Below, in pieces: positions 55,901 to 64,000 of a stretch of DNA of 64,000 bases. The translations under genes were made by a program, and so were the position numbers. Under the pieces are notes generated by a model that saw only the letters and a program-made list of their open reading frames with translations, ran no database searches and was not told the DNA's origin. This stretch comes from Phoronis australis. Taxonomy: Eukaryota; Phoronida; Phoronidae. Each line of letters starts with the position of its first letter. Position 1 is the first letter of the stretch. The stretch covers positions 54,980 to 118,979 of the forward strand of contig NMRA01000675.1 of the NCBI GenBank assembly GCA_002633005.1, given 5' to 3'.

Positions 55901-58900
55901 ACAGGTAATCATTTCAATTCCAAAAACCATAATGTTCAAGATCTTTCTGTACAAATAATAGAAAAACTCCAACACCCCAGTACCCCTCACAGACTCAAAA
56001 GAGAACTATATTGGATAGACAATCTCTATACACTAGAACCTCATGGATTAAACATTAAAAGTTCTTAAATTATATCATTGAAAATTTTTCCCGAAAACAT
56101 GGAAACGTTTGATGCCTTTGTACTATGCTTGAACTATTAGCTGTAATACTGTCGCACCGTACAGAAAAGCCGTTGTTGCCATTGGAGTTGGGCCACATTA
56201 TCTAATCCAGGGGCCTGTTCCAAGGAAACTGACTTAGCTAAGATTATAGGGGACAAATAAAACAACAAGAATAATATATATTTTAAGTTGTATTGGGATT
56301 TTCAGGGTCACAGTTCTACATTAAATTTCAGTCAATTTTAAGGTAAAACTTTAATTTGCATTCAGACCGTTTCAACAAAGAGATCTTATGTTTGACTTAA
56401 GTTTTGTCTTAATTTTGACCATCTTTCCAAATGTGGAAGTTTCAAAGTATAGAAGTCGAGACAAGTCTTGGACTTAAGCTAAAATGAACTCAAGTAAAGC
56501 CAGTTGCTTGGAGTGGGCCCCTGTTTGTTGAAACTTGAAAAAGTTTCTTTGCTTAAGCATCAGTAAGCGTTCATTTGAATTATGCTTCTTCATGTCAATT
56601 ACTCATCGTTACTGGCGGTCTTATCAATGACCTTTTTCTCTAGTATAGTACGCATTTGAGATACGTGTCTAGCATTCAGTGCTAGACTCGAAAACTCTAG
56701 TCTGAACTCCAGTTTGAACCTCGAATATTGGAGTCATCTCACGCAAACGTGACGTGAAAACAAACCTGCTCAACCACAAGGTACTCGAGCAAACCACCGC
56801 TAGTACTTCGTTTGCTTCATTTCAATGTAGAATAGAATGCCAGATACAAGATGGAGTTTGAGTTCGAGTTCAGAGATTCGATTGCGTATCCAAGGTCCGC
56901 GGTTTAATCTTTGTACTCGAAAAAACAACAAAGTTTGGAAATTTGTGTTCACTCGTCCGTGTTTTCTTACATTTGGTTTATCTAAATTATGTTACATACC
57001 ATTGAAAAGCCCAGCTATTCCTCTTTCTAGCTATACCACATTTTGTAAATACATTTTTGACATGCTCAGTAACTTTATTGCCAAATAGATCTTGGTCTCA
57101 AAGTGAATGTTGCAAATTTCCCTGTTTTTGGCAAGCAGTGTCCCGACTGTTGATGGTTACCTAAATGCAGTAAAGTAGGCCTACCGAGAAGACATCCTGC
57201 AGCCACTGGCAATCCCAGTCAGTGGCAATCCCTACTCTTTAACGTATGATACCTAATTTCGTGGCCCAAGATGACGACGCCCCCTCCCCCCTTACCGAGC
57301 CAGACAATCTGCGCCTCGCAGGAGTACAGCAAATGGAATGACCCGCATGCATCCCAGACTTGAACACAACCGAACGCCTGTGGGACCAAGTCGAGTGACC
57401 ACTGTCGCTGACTGACTCAGGTGTGGAATGCCATCACACAGCAACACGTCGCCAGGCTAATAAACAGCTTGCGGGGAAGGTGTGTCGCAGTAGTGACTGC
57501 AAATGCTTCGTTAACCCGATACTGAGAATACTGTCACTACTATCACTATTGTCTATCAGTTGTTCAATAATAAACCGTTTAAGTTTTGACAAATTGTTAT
57601 AAGTTTTTATTGCCATGGAACCAGCACTGTTGCTATTGAAAAAGCTGAATACTCAAGAGTGAATACACATTTAGCTCCAACATTCATTTCTAGACAAAAC
57701 CCTCTTTGACAGCAAAGTTACTAAACACAATAAGCATTTATTGACGGAATGTGGTATCGTTGTAAAGGGGAGTGACTTAGCTTTTCATTGGCATGTAATG
57801 TGATTTAATTAGACCAAAAATGATAAAAAACACGGGCGAGTGAACACGAATTTTCAAACTTTTGTTGATATGTATATTTTTTGCTATTTTCATTCCTACC
57901 GTTGTGTGTACTCAAGACAGGTGTCTATAGTTCTATGCGTATGTACAATTTACCGTATACACGTGTGCTTGTAAACAATTTACCGTATACATGTGTGCTT
58001 GTAAACAATTTACCGTATACATGTGTGCTTGTAAAAAATTTACCGTATACATGTGTGCTTGTAAACAATTTACCGTATACATGTGTGCTTGTAAACAATT
58101 TACCGTATACATGTATGCACACACTGCGTTTTACTTATCGGTGAAAGTGGCTCTCTACCTCACATAATATCTACGTGTTCTGAAATGTCGATGAAAACTT
58201 AAGCCATTCGTCCAATTTTGAGTTAATAATCAATGTGAACGTGAATACACATCAGGGCATCATTTTGTAGCGATGCATCGTGTCTTTATAGTCTACACTT
58301 TTGGGTCTAGAAGTTTGTTCATGCGTGGACATTTATCTCGAGAGGAATAATTGGTGTCCTAACCACTTAGGTCTTTTTAATCAAAATCTGACAATGATTG
58401 TAGAAATTTACAATGCATTGCCATGGCAAATAGGTCACGAGCTACACGAAAACGACACCCCAAACATTTAGTATTGTAACAGTTCATTATTATTATCATT
58501 ACCAATCTAATTATTATCATCGATATCATCGTCATTATTATTGTACTTGTTGCTGTTACTATTATTTTTGTTGTTGCCGTTATTATTTTTGTTGTTGTTG
58601 ATATTATATTGATATTATAATCATTAAGTTTAGGCAATTATACATTTGTAAACGACGTTTGTATTCACTCCCAGATATTTTGAATAGCATGTTATCCGAG
58701 TTGTCATGTTTTCTGATTTCAACTCCCAGCTGAATCTTGCACCTTGCCGAATCCACTGCCTGCGTACACAGCGGAGATAAAAGGACAAAATCAAACACTC
58801 CAACCCGGAGCAACCTTTCAAAAAACTCAAAGCGTGGTGATAACGTGTCCTCCAAACAATGGGTTCCCAGACCATGACCTGGTAAACTCGGTGGATGTTA

Positions 58901-61900
58901 CCTGTCCGGAGGACGGCAATGCACCCTTTCCTGTAACTGGCTGCGAAGGTATGCCTCGAGGACATGTTTGTTTCACAACTATTCATGGCAGAACTTACAG
59001 AGAAATCATATTTCATACCTTCTGTTTCACAGTAACCTTTGGAGTGTTTTGTCCTCAAATGTCATATTGGAGTTCGACACTGCCGCAAAGTAGTCATTGT
59101 TTTACCACATAGATTAATTTTGAATATTTGAATATTATTTCGGATTTCAAATAACAGATTGCTTAATTCGAAAATTGTTGTTTTTATGCTTAAATGTTTT
59201 TACCAATGCGTTGAATAATGGATTATCATGTGTGATCGCCCACACCGAACCTGAGGTCGACAGCACATTATGAGACAAGACAGTGAAGCAAGCAATTTTC
59301 CAAATAATTCCAAGTGCATTTAAGAATATATTTGAACACTACGATACCATTAAAACTAATTCCAAACAGTTAGCCCTTCCATCAATTACTTCTTAATCAG
59401 ATTGGCTGCTGTTTAAGTCGCTATTATTTGTTTACATCAAAGGTTAGATTTTCCATAGTGTACTAGAAAAAGGCTCCGCATTTGTCTTCCCATACCAAAT
59501 AATGAGACGTGCTTTGCCTTGTGGGAGAAAAATCGACGAAGTGACGTGCAGTTGACAGATCGTTTTCGAAATTTGAAACTAAAGGAAAAATGCTTTGACA
59601 TCAACAGGCATTGAAAAATCTTTACTAACAAACCGCAAGTACCTAGTGAGCAGGATTTGAATTCTGACATTTACAGCTGAACAAGCACAATGTATCCTTT
59701 TACATGTAAGTGATCTACCCTGATTTATAGAAATGACTTTAGCGAATTTTATTTTCTCGAGGTGATACTGCAGCACAGATGCTTCAACGTATTAGGTGAG
59801 GCGTGAGGGGCAATTTCCCCCAGCCTCGGCTAAAAGTAAGGAGAATTCGGGCACAACAAGAAAAGGGCGGAAATCGGAAAATTCAATGGGGAAATAAAAA
59901 GTGAAACGGGTGGCGACTTCGGCTGAAAAAGCCACGCGGATTACCTTATCCTCCTGTCTGGTGTCTTTTTTAAATCACGCCAATATTCTTACCTTGTACA
60001 GAATTGCCAGACGCAAAATAGTAATTTCCCATTTCATTTGTTTGTCTACTTTATCCAAGGTTATACTCCGAACTTATTCCAAAATGGCACAAACCCATGC
60101 CATTTAACGGCCTCTCGACAACAATAGCCTACCGTTCGACCAATACTTGACATAAATTGAAATACAATCGAGTTACTTTCATAGCCTTTTTTCTGAGCCT
60201 GGTACTGGTTCTGTATTTAGTACGCTTCCAGTCGGTTTGTTGGTTTTCAGACCCCTAAATACGATAAGGAGCCTATGTCATTGTTTACTTTTTAGCTCAG
60301 ATGAAGTCAATAATTGTATTGCAGTGTTGACAGCGTATTTATATCCATTCTGTTATTCACAGAAAGCTTTTCCCACATGCTTAGATTCAGATTGCTATGA
60401 TTTCAGCCTTCTGCAAATTTACAATTGGGCGACAAGCAAATGTGCGATGGAGTGCTACGCGAGCGGATGGTTCAGCCTTCGCCTACAACAACCAATTTCG
60501 AGTGCCGATCGATGCAGAGGTGACATTTACGTGTCAGGCGGACTATCATTGGCCTGACTCAACCATTGACTACGTTTATTCGAAGAAGAAAGTCGGTCAT
60601 ACTTGTCAAGCAGGAAACACCACGACATTAACAGTCCCCACTTCGTGTGAAGGTAAACCAGTATACAACACACCAACATATATTGAGTTGCACTGATTAG
60701 CAAGACTTCAAAGCCACTTTGAACAAAAATGACATTGAACTTAGTCGCCTGAAACTAACCTGTGTAACTATTGCTGGACCCTACCCTTGATTACGTTGGG
60801 GTGAATCTTTGTAATGGATTCTTAATTGTATCTGTAACACTTTAATCTGTTAGTTTACCTTTGTGCCTTTAATTGAACATGTGAATAATTGCAGAATTTT
60901 GCACGATGATTGTATCGGATACTTCCAACTACGATGTGACGGTGTCCATAGGCAATGCGAACGTCAAACTTACTCCCGGTGTTCGAACGCCCATTTCCAA
61001 GATAGCAACATTGCGTACAGACTGTCATCCGGGCTTTCATTGGTTAGTTCAGCCAGCTGGACAGTCTCTAGTTACGAAGAATGGCCAGGGGTGTACGATG
61101 GAACAGCCATGTACAGGTATCTGCAACGGAAAGCATTGCATAGTCTAGTAGAAGCGTTTGTTGCTCCCTACCGACCATATGTCATGTATGTCCCGACGTC
61201 ACGTACGCTCGAGCGTCACTCTGCAGAATACGGAACCTTTTAAGGGAGAATATTTGTATCTTGTCGACATTTTGTGCCAGTCTGTAGGTGAAATGTCTCC
61301 AACCATACACCAGTCGAACTTGGTGACCTCGACATCATAAGTAGAAAAATACTAATCTACAATAGCTTTATTATTTGAACTAAGTCACACGGAAGTTGTT
61401 TAGAACAGCGACAGCATTAAAAAAGGACTTTTTGGAAAATCAAAAAGGCTTTTTATTAAAAACAAATGACGCTAAAACGTTTTCCATATTTCTCAAGTTT
61501 TGAATCCTGTATAGCACGCCGTGAAATAAAATTCTACTCATTACAAAAAAGAAAAATAATCAGCGTTTCCACATCTTTTGAAACTGCCTAAAACATGATT
61601 TCGTTTTCAGTCAAACACTGTTTAGTCAATTTTCCACCAAACGCGCACTACTCCACAAAGGATAAAGATAACAAGGCGGTGGTCAATCAAGATAAGGTGT
61701 TAGAGGGTTCTGTACTGACGATCACATGCAAGACCAATTACAGATGGAATCGTGCGACAGGTGGCGCTCAGAGAACAGTCACTTGCCAATCAGATGGGAC
61801 ACTGGTGATGCCGGCTCCATGTACAGGTTAGAAGAGTTTCCAACGCAAGTAACTCGTTAAATGCGCACGTGACGCGTGAGCCAGGGGATAACTATGGAAG

Positions 61901-62898
61901 GAGTGCTGACTGTTGCTGTGTGCATAGGTATAGCCCTACACAAAGACCTGGATGAGTAGACTTTCTCTAACATAACCAACGACTGTTCGTGATTGTTTAA
62001 GAGTCTTCTTGAAACCGACCTTTTTGCACCATTGTATATTGCATAGTACTACTTTACCATTTTGCTAAAAATTCCTGGTATAAAAGTCTACCAACGTCGG
62101 TGTGTATCTATATTTCAATTTTAGCTTATTGTCAGCTCACACTGCCTCCAAGAGCTAGTCAACATTGGACGGCGAAGGCCGGTGCTCGAGCGCCATTCCT
62201 GCAGTTTGCCCGAACACACCACTTTGTCGGCGGCACGACGATTGTGTTCACGTGTGAGGCTTATTATCTGTGGGAGACCATGGCAAACGAGAGATTTATC
62301 ACGGAGAAGACTAAAACGTGTACAGACAAGACTATTACACCGCCAACTGATTGCCAGAGTTAGTAAACACGAAGTCAAGTAGCCTGAAACTTGTTGGGGC
62401 TGGCGGTTTGTGTAGCCTGTAGAACAGATATATCCATAAGTCAAATCATGTAGGTTGAATATATGCTGCTTTGGTTCAAGATATATCGCGAACTCATGGG
62501 AATTATTTTACTGTTGAGGTTCATGTAAACTGGTTTCAGCTTTTTTACATAGTTGACATCACTTGACCTGACTTGAAATCCGTAAGGCATTGAGTGAGTT
62601 GCAAAACCACAGTAAAACTGTATGTACCTATCTGTAGTGTTACAATGCTTAATTGATTTATTACCTGGCAGGTTCTTGTCAACTGTCAATCCCTCGCAAC
62701 TATAATTACGTCAGCAAGATAATTGTTTTGAGCACCAATAAGGAGATGTCACTAGCTGAAGGTTGGTCGGGATTAGTTCCAATGAACGCTGACATTGAGC
62801 AGAAATGTGACGACGGATATCATTGGCTGACAGAAGGAGTGTCCAAAAAGACAAAATCGGCCTCTAGTTGCGTCGTTCAGAGAAGATGTACAGGCTAG
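46932..62898 (+). CDS. Secreted protein with eleven tandem sushi-like (divergent CCP) modules, 12 exons, whole gene
   Basis: Twelve exons join into one open frame of 2619 nt (872 aa plus stop): 46932-46980, 50162-50389, 50721-50969, 51903-52163, 52872-53120, 54870-55088, 58730-58948, 60407-60652, 60895-61116, 61611-61826, 62125-62358, 62672-62898. Every intron is phase 1, so each module exon is symmetric (1-1) as in exon-shuffled extracellular proteins. Exon 1 encodes a hydrophobic signal peptide; exons 2-12 each encode one 72-87 aa module with four cysteines in the order C1-x-L/I ... C2-x3-Y/F/W-x-W ... C3 ... C4. Spacing resembles CCP/sushi domains, whose pairs are C1-C3 and C2-C4, but the Trp before C4 is kept only in exons 3 and 4. 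No transmembrane segment or GPI tail is seen, so the product is probably secreted. N-glycosylation sequons occur in exons 6, 7 and 8. A TATA box lies upstream and AATAAA follows the stop. Function is unknown; family assignment is inference from cysteine pattern. Confidence 0.85.
47210..47945. mobile_element. Foldback element with long inverted arms
   Basis: Arms of roughly 200 bases (47210-47450 and 47740-47945) are inverted repeats. Internal landmarks are CACCAAGTGGT at 47403 against ACCACTTGGTG ending 47803, TCCTCCGGTGGAC against GTCCACCGGAGGG, and CGAATCAAATCGTC (47894-47926) against its complement at 47235-47267. A plus-strand ORF starting at 47803 runs out of the right arm to 48147 and is unrecognised. 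It lies in intron 1 of the sushi-like gene. Confidence 0.6.
48150..48475. mobile_element. MITE family 2 (GGCGGATCC ends), copy in intron 1
   Basis: Begins GGTCGGATCCAGGATTTTGA, has G-runs, CCCCCTTAGCCCCC near the end and closes AAATCCGCCTCTG. The ends are inverted versions of each other (GGCGGATYY). Same family at 31595-31730, 36470-36626 and, inverted, 39462-39772. Confidence 0.65.
50162..50389 (+). CDS. Exon 2: sushi-like module 1
   Basis: Residues 17-92. Acceptor CTATTTCAG, donor GTAAGT. Begins GVSGTC and has cysteines in the contexts GTCTI, LTCHLGYHFF, FNCEV and KACV. The GYHFF after C2 is the module hallmark in its GYHW-like form. It has no Trp before C4. Confidence 0.85.
50721..50969 (+). 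CDS. Exon 3: sushi-like module 2
   Basis: Residues 93-175. Acceptor TTCTTCAG, donor GTAAGT. Cysteine contexts are IHCKL, WACLTGWKV, ATCHV and GIGCTE. It carries YEWNRQD ahead of C4, the position of the canonical sushi Trp, and shares this and its IHC start with module 3, so modules 2 and 3 look like a duplicated pair. The intervening sequence between C1 and C2 is rich in Gly, Gln and Thr. Confidence 0.85.
51903..52163 (+). CDS. Exon 4: sushi-like module 3
   Basis: Residues 176-262, the longest module (87 aa). Acceptor CATTCACAG, donor GTGAGT. Cysteine contexts are IHCTL, YTCKQGWQV, ATCGE and QGCAQ. YVWKRTD precedes C4, as in module 2. Its CKQGW segment is closest of all modules to a textbook CCP C2-x-x-G-Y/W motif. 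Confidence 0.85.
52872..53120 (+). CDS. Exon 5: sushi-like module 4
   Basis: Residues 263-345. Acceptor TTTCAAAG, donor GTAAGC. Cysteine contexts are LCKLTIPP, YSCDVGYHWF, VQCDV and DSCS. CKLTIPP at C1 is shared with modules 10 and 11 (CQLTLPP, CQLSIPR), suggesting common ancestry of these repeats. Confidence 0.85.
54870..55088 (+). CDS. Exon 6: sushi-like module 5
   Basis: Residues 346-418. Acceptor TTTTTTAG, donor GTATTG (non-optimal but GT). Cysteine contexts are KCALR, YKCQQNFMWE, GCNPP and PCI. The C3-C4 interval is very short, with only GCNPPDPC between the two cysteines. HNGT is a potential N-glycosylation site. Confidence 0.8.
55794..56068 (+). pseudogene. Penelope-like element fragment (GIY-YIG endonuclease)
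   Basis: Plus-strand reading gives TCKKCSIQYVGQTQHNLQTR, then after a one-base shift NHRF, NHFNSKNHNVQDLSV, RLKRELYWIDNLYTLEPHGL and a stop. C-x2-C, YVGQT, HF and E-x2-WI-x2-L-x4-PxGLN are the signature of the C-terminal GIY-YIG domain of Penelope-like retroelements. It lies in the intron between exons 6 and 7 of the sushi-like gene. Confidence 0.75.
57140..57525 (+). pseudogene. Tc1/mariner transposase C-terminal remnant
   Basis: Frames carry EDILQPLAIP, then PACIPDLNTTERLWDQVE, then VWNAITQQHVARLINSLRGR and TANASLTRY stop. These match the DLNPIEHLWD box, with its catalytic acidic residue, and the C-terminal RC-x-AVI-x-A-x-G-x-T-x-Y of Tc1-like transposases. Stops, frameshifts and an internal small duplication (GTCAGTGGCAATCCC) break it. 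It lies in the same intron as the Penelope fragment. Confidence 0.75.
57945..58120. repeat. Minisatellite, 30-bp unit, six copies
   Basis: Six units starting at 57945 and every 30 bases, containing ATTTACCGTATACATGTGTG. The unit length is a multiple of three, so it is open in several frames on both strands; those ORFs are not evidence of a gene. Intronic, before exon 7 of the sushi-like gene. Confidence 0.95.
58730..58948 (+). CDS. Exon 7: sushi-like module 6
   Basis: Residues 419-491. Acceptor ACTCCCAG, donor GTATGC. Cysteine contexts are SCTLPNP, ITCPPNNGFPD, VTCPEDG and TGCE. It is the least typical module after C2: the aromatic-x-Trp is replaced by NNGFPD. It follows a 3.6 kb intron with Penelope and Tc1 remnants and a minisatellite. 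NQT is a potential glycosylation site. Confidence 0.8.
60407..60652 (+). CDS. Exon 8: sushi-like module 7
   Basis: Residues 492-573. The acceptor is GATTTCAG at 60399-60406; an earlier CAG at 60360 leads into a stop codon in the required phase and was discarded. Donor GTAAAC. Cysteine contexts are FCKFT, FTCQADYHWPD, HTCQAG and TSCE. NTT is a potential glycosylation site. Confidence 0.8.
60895..61116 (+). CDS. Exon 9: sushi-like module 8
   Basis: Residues 574-647. Acceptor AATTGCAG, donor GTATCT. Cysteine contexts are FCTMIV, TDCHPGFHWLV, GCTMEQ and PCT. Like module 5, C3 and C4 are close together, GCTMEQPC. Confidence 0.8.
61611..61826 (+). CDS. Exon 10: sushi-like module 9
   Basis: Residues 648-719, the shortest module (72 aa). 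Acceptor CGTTTTCAG, donor GTTAGA. Cysteine contexts are HCLVNFPP, ITCKTNYRWN, VTCQSDG and PCT. The end, CCATGTACAG followed by GT, is nearly the same as in exons 9 and 12. Confidence 0.85.
62125..62358 (+). CDS. Exon 11: sushi-like module 10
   Basis: Residues 720-797. Acceptor CAATTTTAG, donor GTTAGT. Cysteine contexts are YCQLTLPP, FTCEAYYLWE, KTCTD and DCQ. A run rich in Ala, Arg and aromatic residues separates C1 and C2. Confidence 0.85.
62672..62898 (+). CDS. Exon 12: sushi-like module 11 and stop codon
   Basis: Residues 798-872, ending TGT ACA GGC TAG. Cysteine contexts are SCQLSIP, QKCDDGYHWLT, SCVVQ and RCTG. The sequence TGTACAG matches the donor border of exons 9 and 10, but the next two bases are GC, not GT, and reading on gives Gly then stop. 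An AATAAA 51 nt downstream supports a true 3' end, although a rare GC-AG intron is possible. Confidence 0.8.
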
Positions 62899-62948
62899 TG
62901 TTCCACACTGTTTTGCGTGCTCATAAACGTATTTCATTCAAATGACAG

Positions 62949-62954
62949 AATAAA
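62949..62954 (+). terminator. Poly(A) signal AATAAA of the sushi-like array gene
   Basis: A canonical AATAAA lies 51 nt after the stop codon at 62898, followed by a TG-rich stretch (AATGTTGT). This gives a 3' UTR of roughly 70 nt and closes the gene. Confidence 0.65.
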
Positions 62955-64000
62955 CGAATGTTGTACCTGCAACAACTTCATTGCCGGGCTGACAATGTCC
63001 CTTCACCAGTTGAAAGGTCACATATCAAATCTTGGCATATTTGATATATAACAATGGGGCTATTCGGAAAATCTGCCATAACTAGAGGGCGTGCGTGTAC
63101 TAGTGGTGATAGATTAACAGCCTCGATTTCGCGAGCCCTTTAAATACATGGTGAAATGGTTTGCAGCCGTGCCAACTGAATCTGAGATTGCGTAAAAAGG
63201 GTGCTTCTATGAGAGGAAATAAGCACGACCTCATGCAAAGGTAAGGTTTGTGATTATTTTAACGATTATTCCATGACTATTCTACCGATGCCTGTTAACT
63301 GAGGCACTCGCCGGTGTCGACTTCGCGGCAGTCAGAGTCTGGTTAATCTTTGTATGCTGTGATATGTGATACGATACTTGACGTAGCAATCGGGATTTTT
63401 TCGTACATCAAAGCATTATTATTGTTTGGAATGATTTCTAAAAGTTTATCAGTGACAGTTAAATCAATCAATGCTGAATGTTTATGCTGTCAACTCGATA
63501 CAGGTTAATGAGTTAAGATTACAATCCAATCCCAATGGCAAAGGGTACGTGAGTGATAAATATCCATTTCATTAGACTATTACGTCAGTTTTCACGTAAC
63601 CTTTGGTTTTTAGGTTTGAAGGCTTGTACCGTGCAGAGGAGATATGCATCGCTTCTGCACCGTCCCTGAATGGACAAAAATTGGTTTTTAGCATTTGACT
63701 GCAGCTAACCAACAAGATTTTCCCATCCAGTGCAGATCTGTTGTCAAAGCCTACTTTCAATATTGGAGACAACGAACAAAGCTTTTGAAAAGGAGCAGCT
63801 ATTTTTAAAGTCATTTTGTTAAATTACTTATTCAGGTCCCGAGGTGGGATTGGCATGGGGGGTTGTAATATTTGGTACAACTGAATGTGTGGAAATAACA
63901 GGTAATACATGTTTGGGGAAAAGAGCATGGTGAGGTAATTCTTAACCTTCACGAAGTCCCTTCAAGTTGATTTCATGAAACTGTTTTGCTACATGTATCA
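62955..64000. other. 3' flank of the sushi-like gene, no further module found
   Basis: No four-cysteine exon with flanking AG/GT was recognised after the poly(A) signal; the 80-aa minus ORF at 63572-63814 has no known motif. Confidence 0.5.

Noticed and set aside
57434-57616. Minus-strand 60-aa ORF
   Set aside because: Antisense to the Tc1 transposase fragment, where the plus strand shows the family motifs.
57925-58144. Overlapping repeat-peptide ORFs on both strands
   Set aside because: They arise from the 30-bp minisatellite, whose unit length keeps all frames in register; no start context or splice signals.
60361-60406. Earlier acceptor (TATTCACAG) for exon 8 of the sushi-like gene
   Set aside because: In the required phase it meets TGA before the first cysteine; the GATTTCAG at 60399-60406 gives an open frame and places C1 correctly.

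Overview
This is a eukaryotic, intron-rich window with animal signatures: secreted multi-domain proteins built from PAN/apple, fibrinogen-C, Ig-like, thrombospondin type 1 and sushi-like modules, and a dense load of decayed transposons. Domain content, compact phase-1 exons and repeat types fit a cnidarian, probably an anthozoan such as a stony coral; the species is inference. No bacterial operon, rRNA gene or CRISPR array is visible. Two ambiguous bases (39601, 40426) mark draft assembly.

Layout. 1-5.1 kb: no recognisable gene. 5.1-7.35 kb: nested repeats around a broken tyrosine-recombinase (Crypton/DUF3504-like) element. 8.1-9.8 kb, minus: three exons of a partial Ig-like plus TSP1 gene. 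12.9-13.8 kb, minus: LINE remnant. 15.8-25.5 kb, minus: a complete five-exon PAN plus fibrinogen-C gene (325 aa, signal peptide, secreted). 27.3-28.0 kb: a duplicated, broken last exon of a paralogue. 28-34 kb: repeats. 34.3 kb, plus: first exon of a third PAN paralogue running into a minisatellite. 35-46.9 kb: mostly transposon-derived, including a 1.3 kb element with long terminal inverted repeats, TTAA flanks and THAP transposase remnants. 46.9-62.95 kb, plus: the main feature, a complete 12-exon gene with TATA box, signal-peptide exon, eleven sushi-like modules each in its own phase 1-1 exon, stop codon and AATAAA signal; predicted product 872 aa. Its introns hold Penelope-like and Tc1/mariner remnants and a 30-bp minisatellite.

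The recognised genes all look like extracellular recognition or matrix proteins; PAN-FReD proteins and sushi arrays are typical of animal innate recognition, but nothing in the sequence fixes their ligands. The most novel item is the sushi-like array: its modules keep the four cysteines of CCP domains, but nine of the eleven lack the tryptophan before the last cysteine, and most carry an aromatic/Trp pair right after the second cysteine instead. All exon borders were placed by eye from splice dinucleotides, reading frame and phase; no alignment or gene finder was run.
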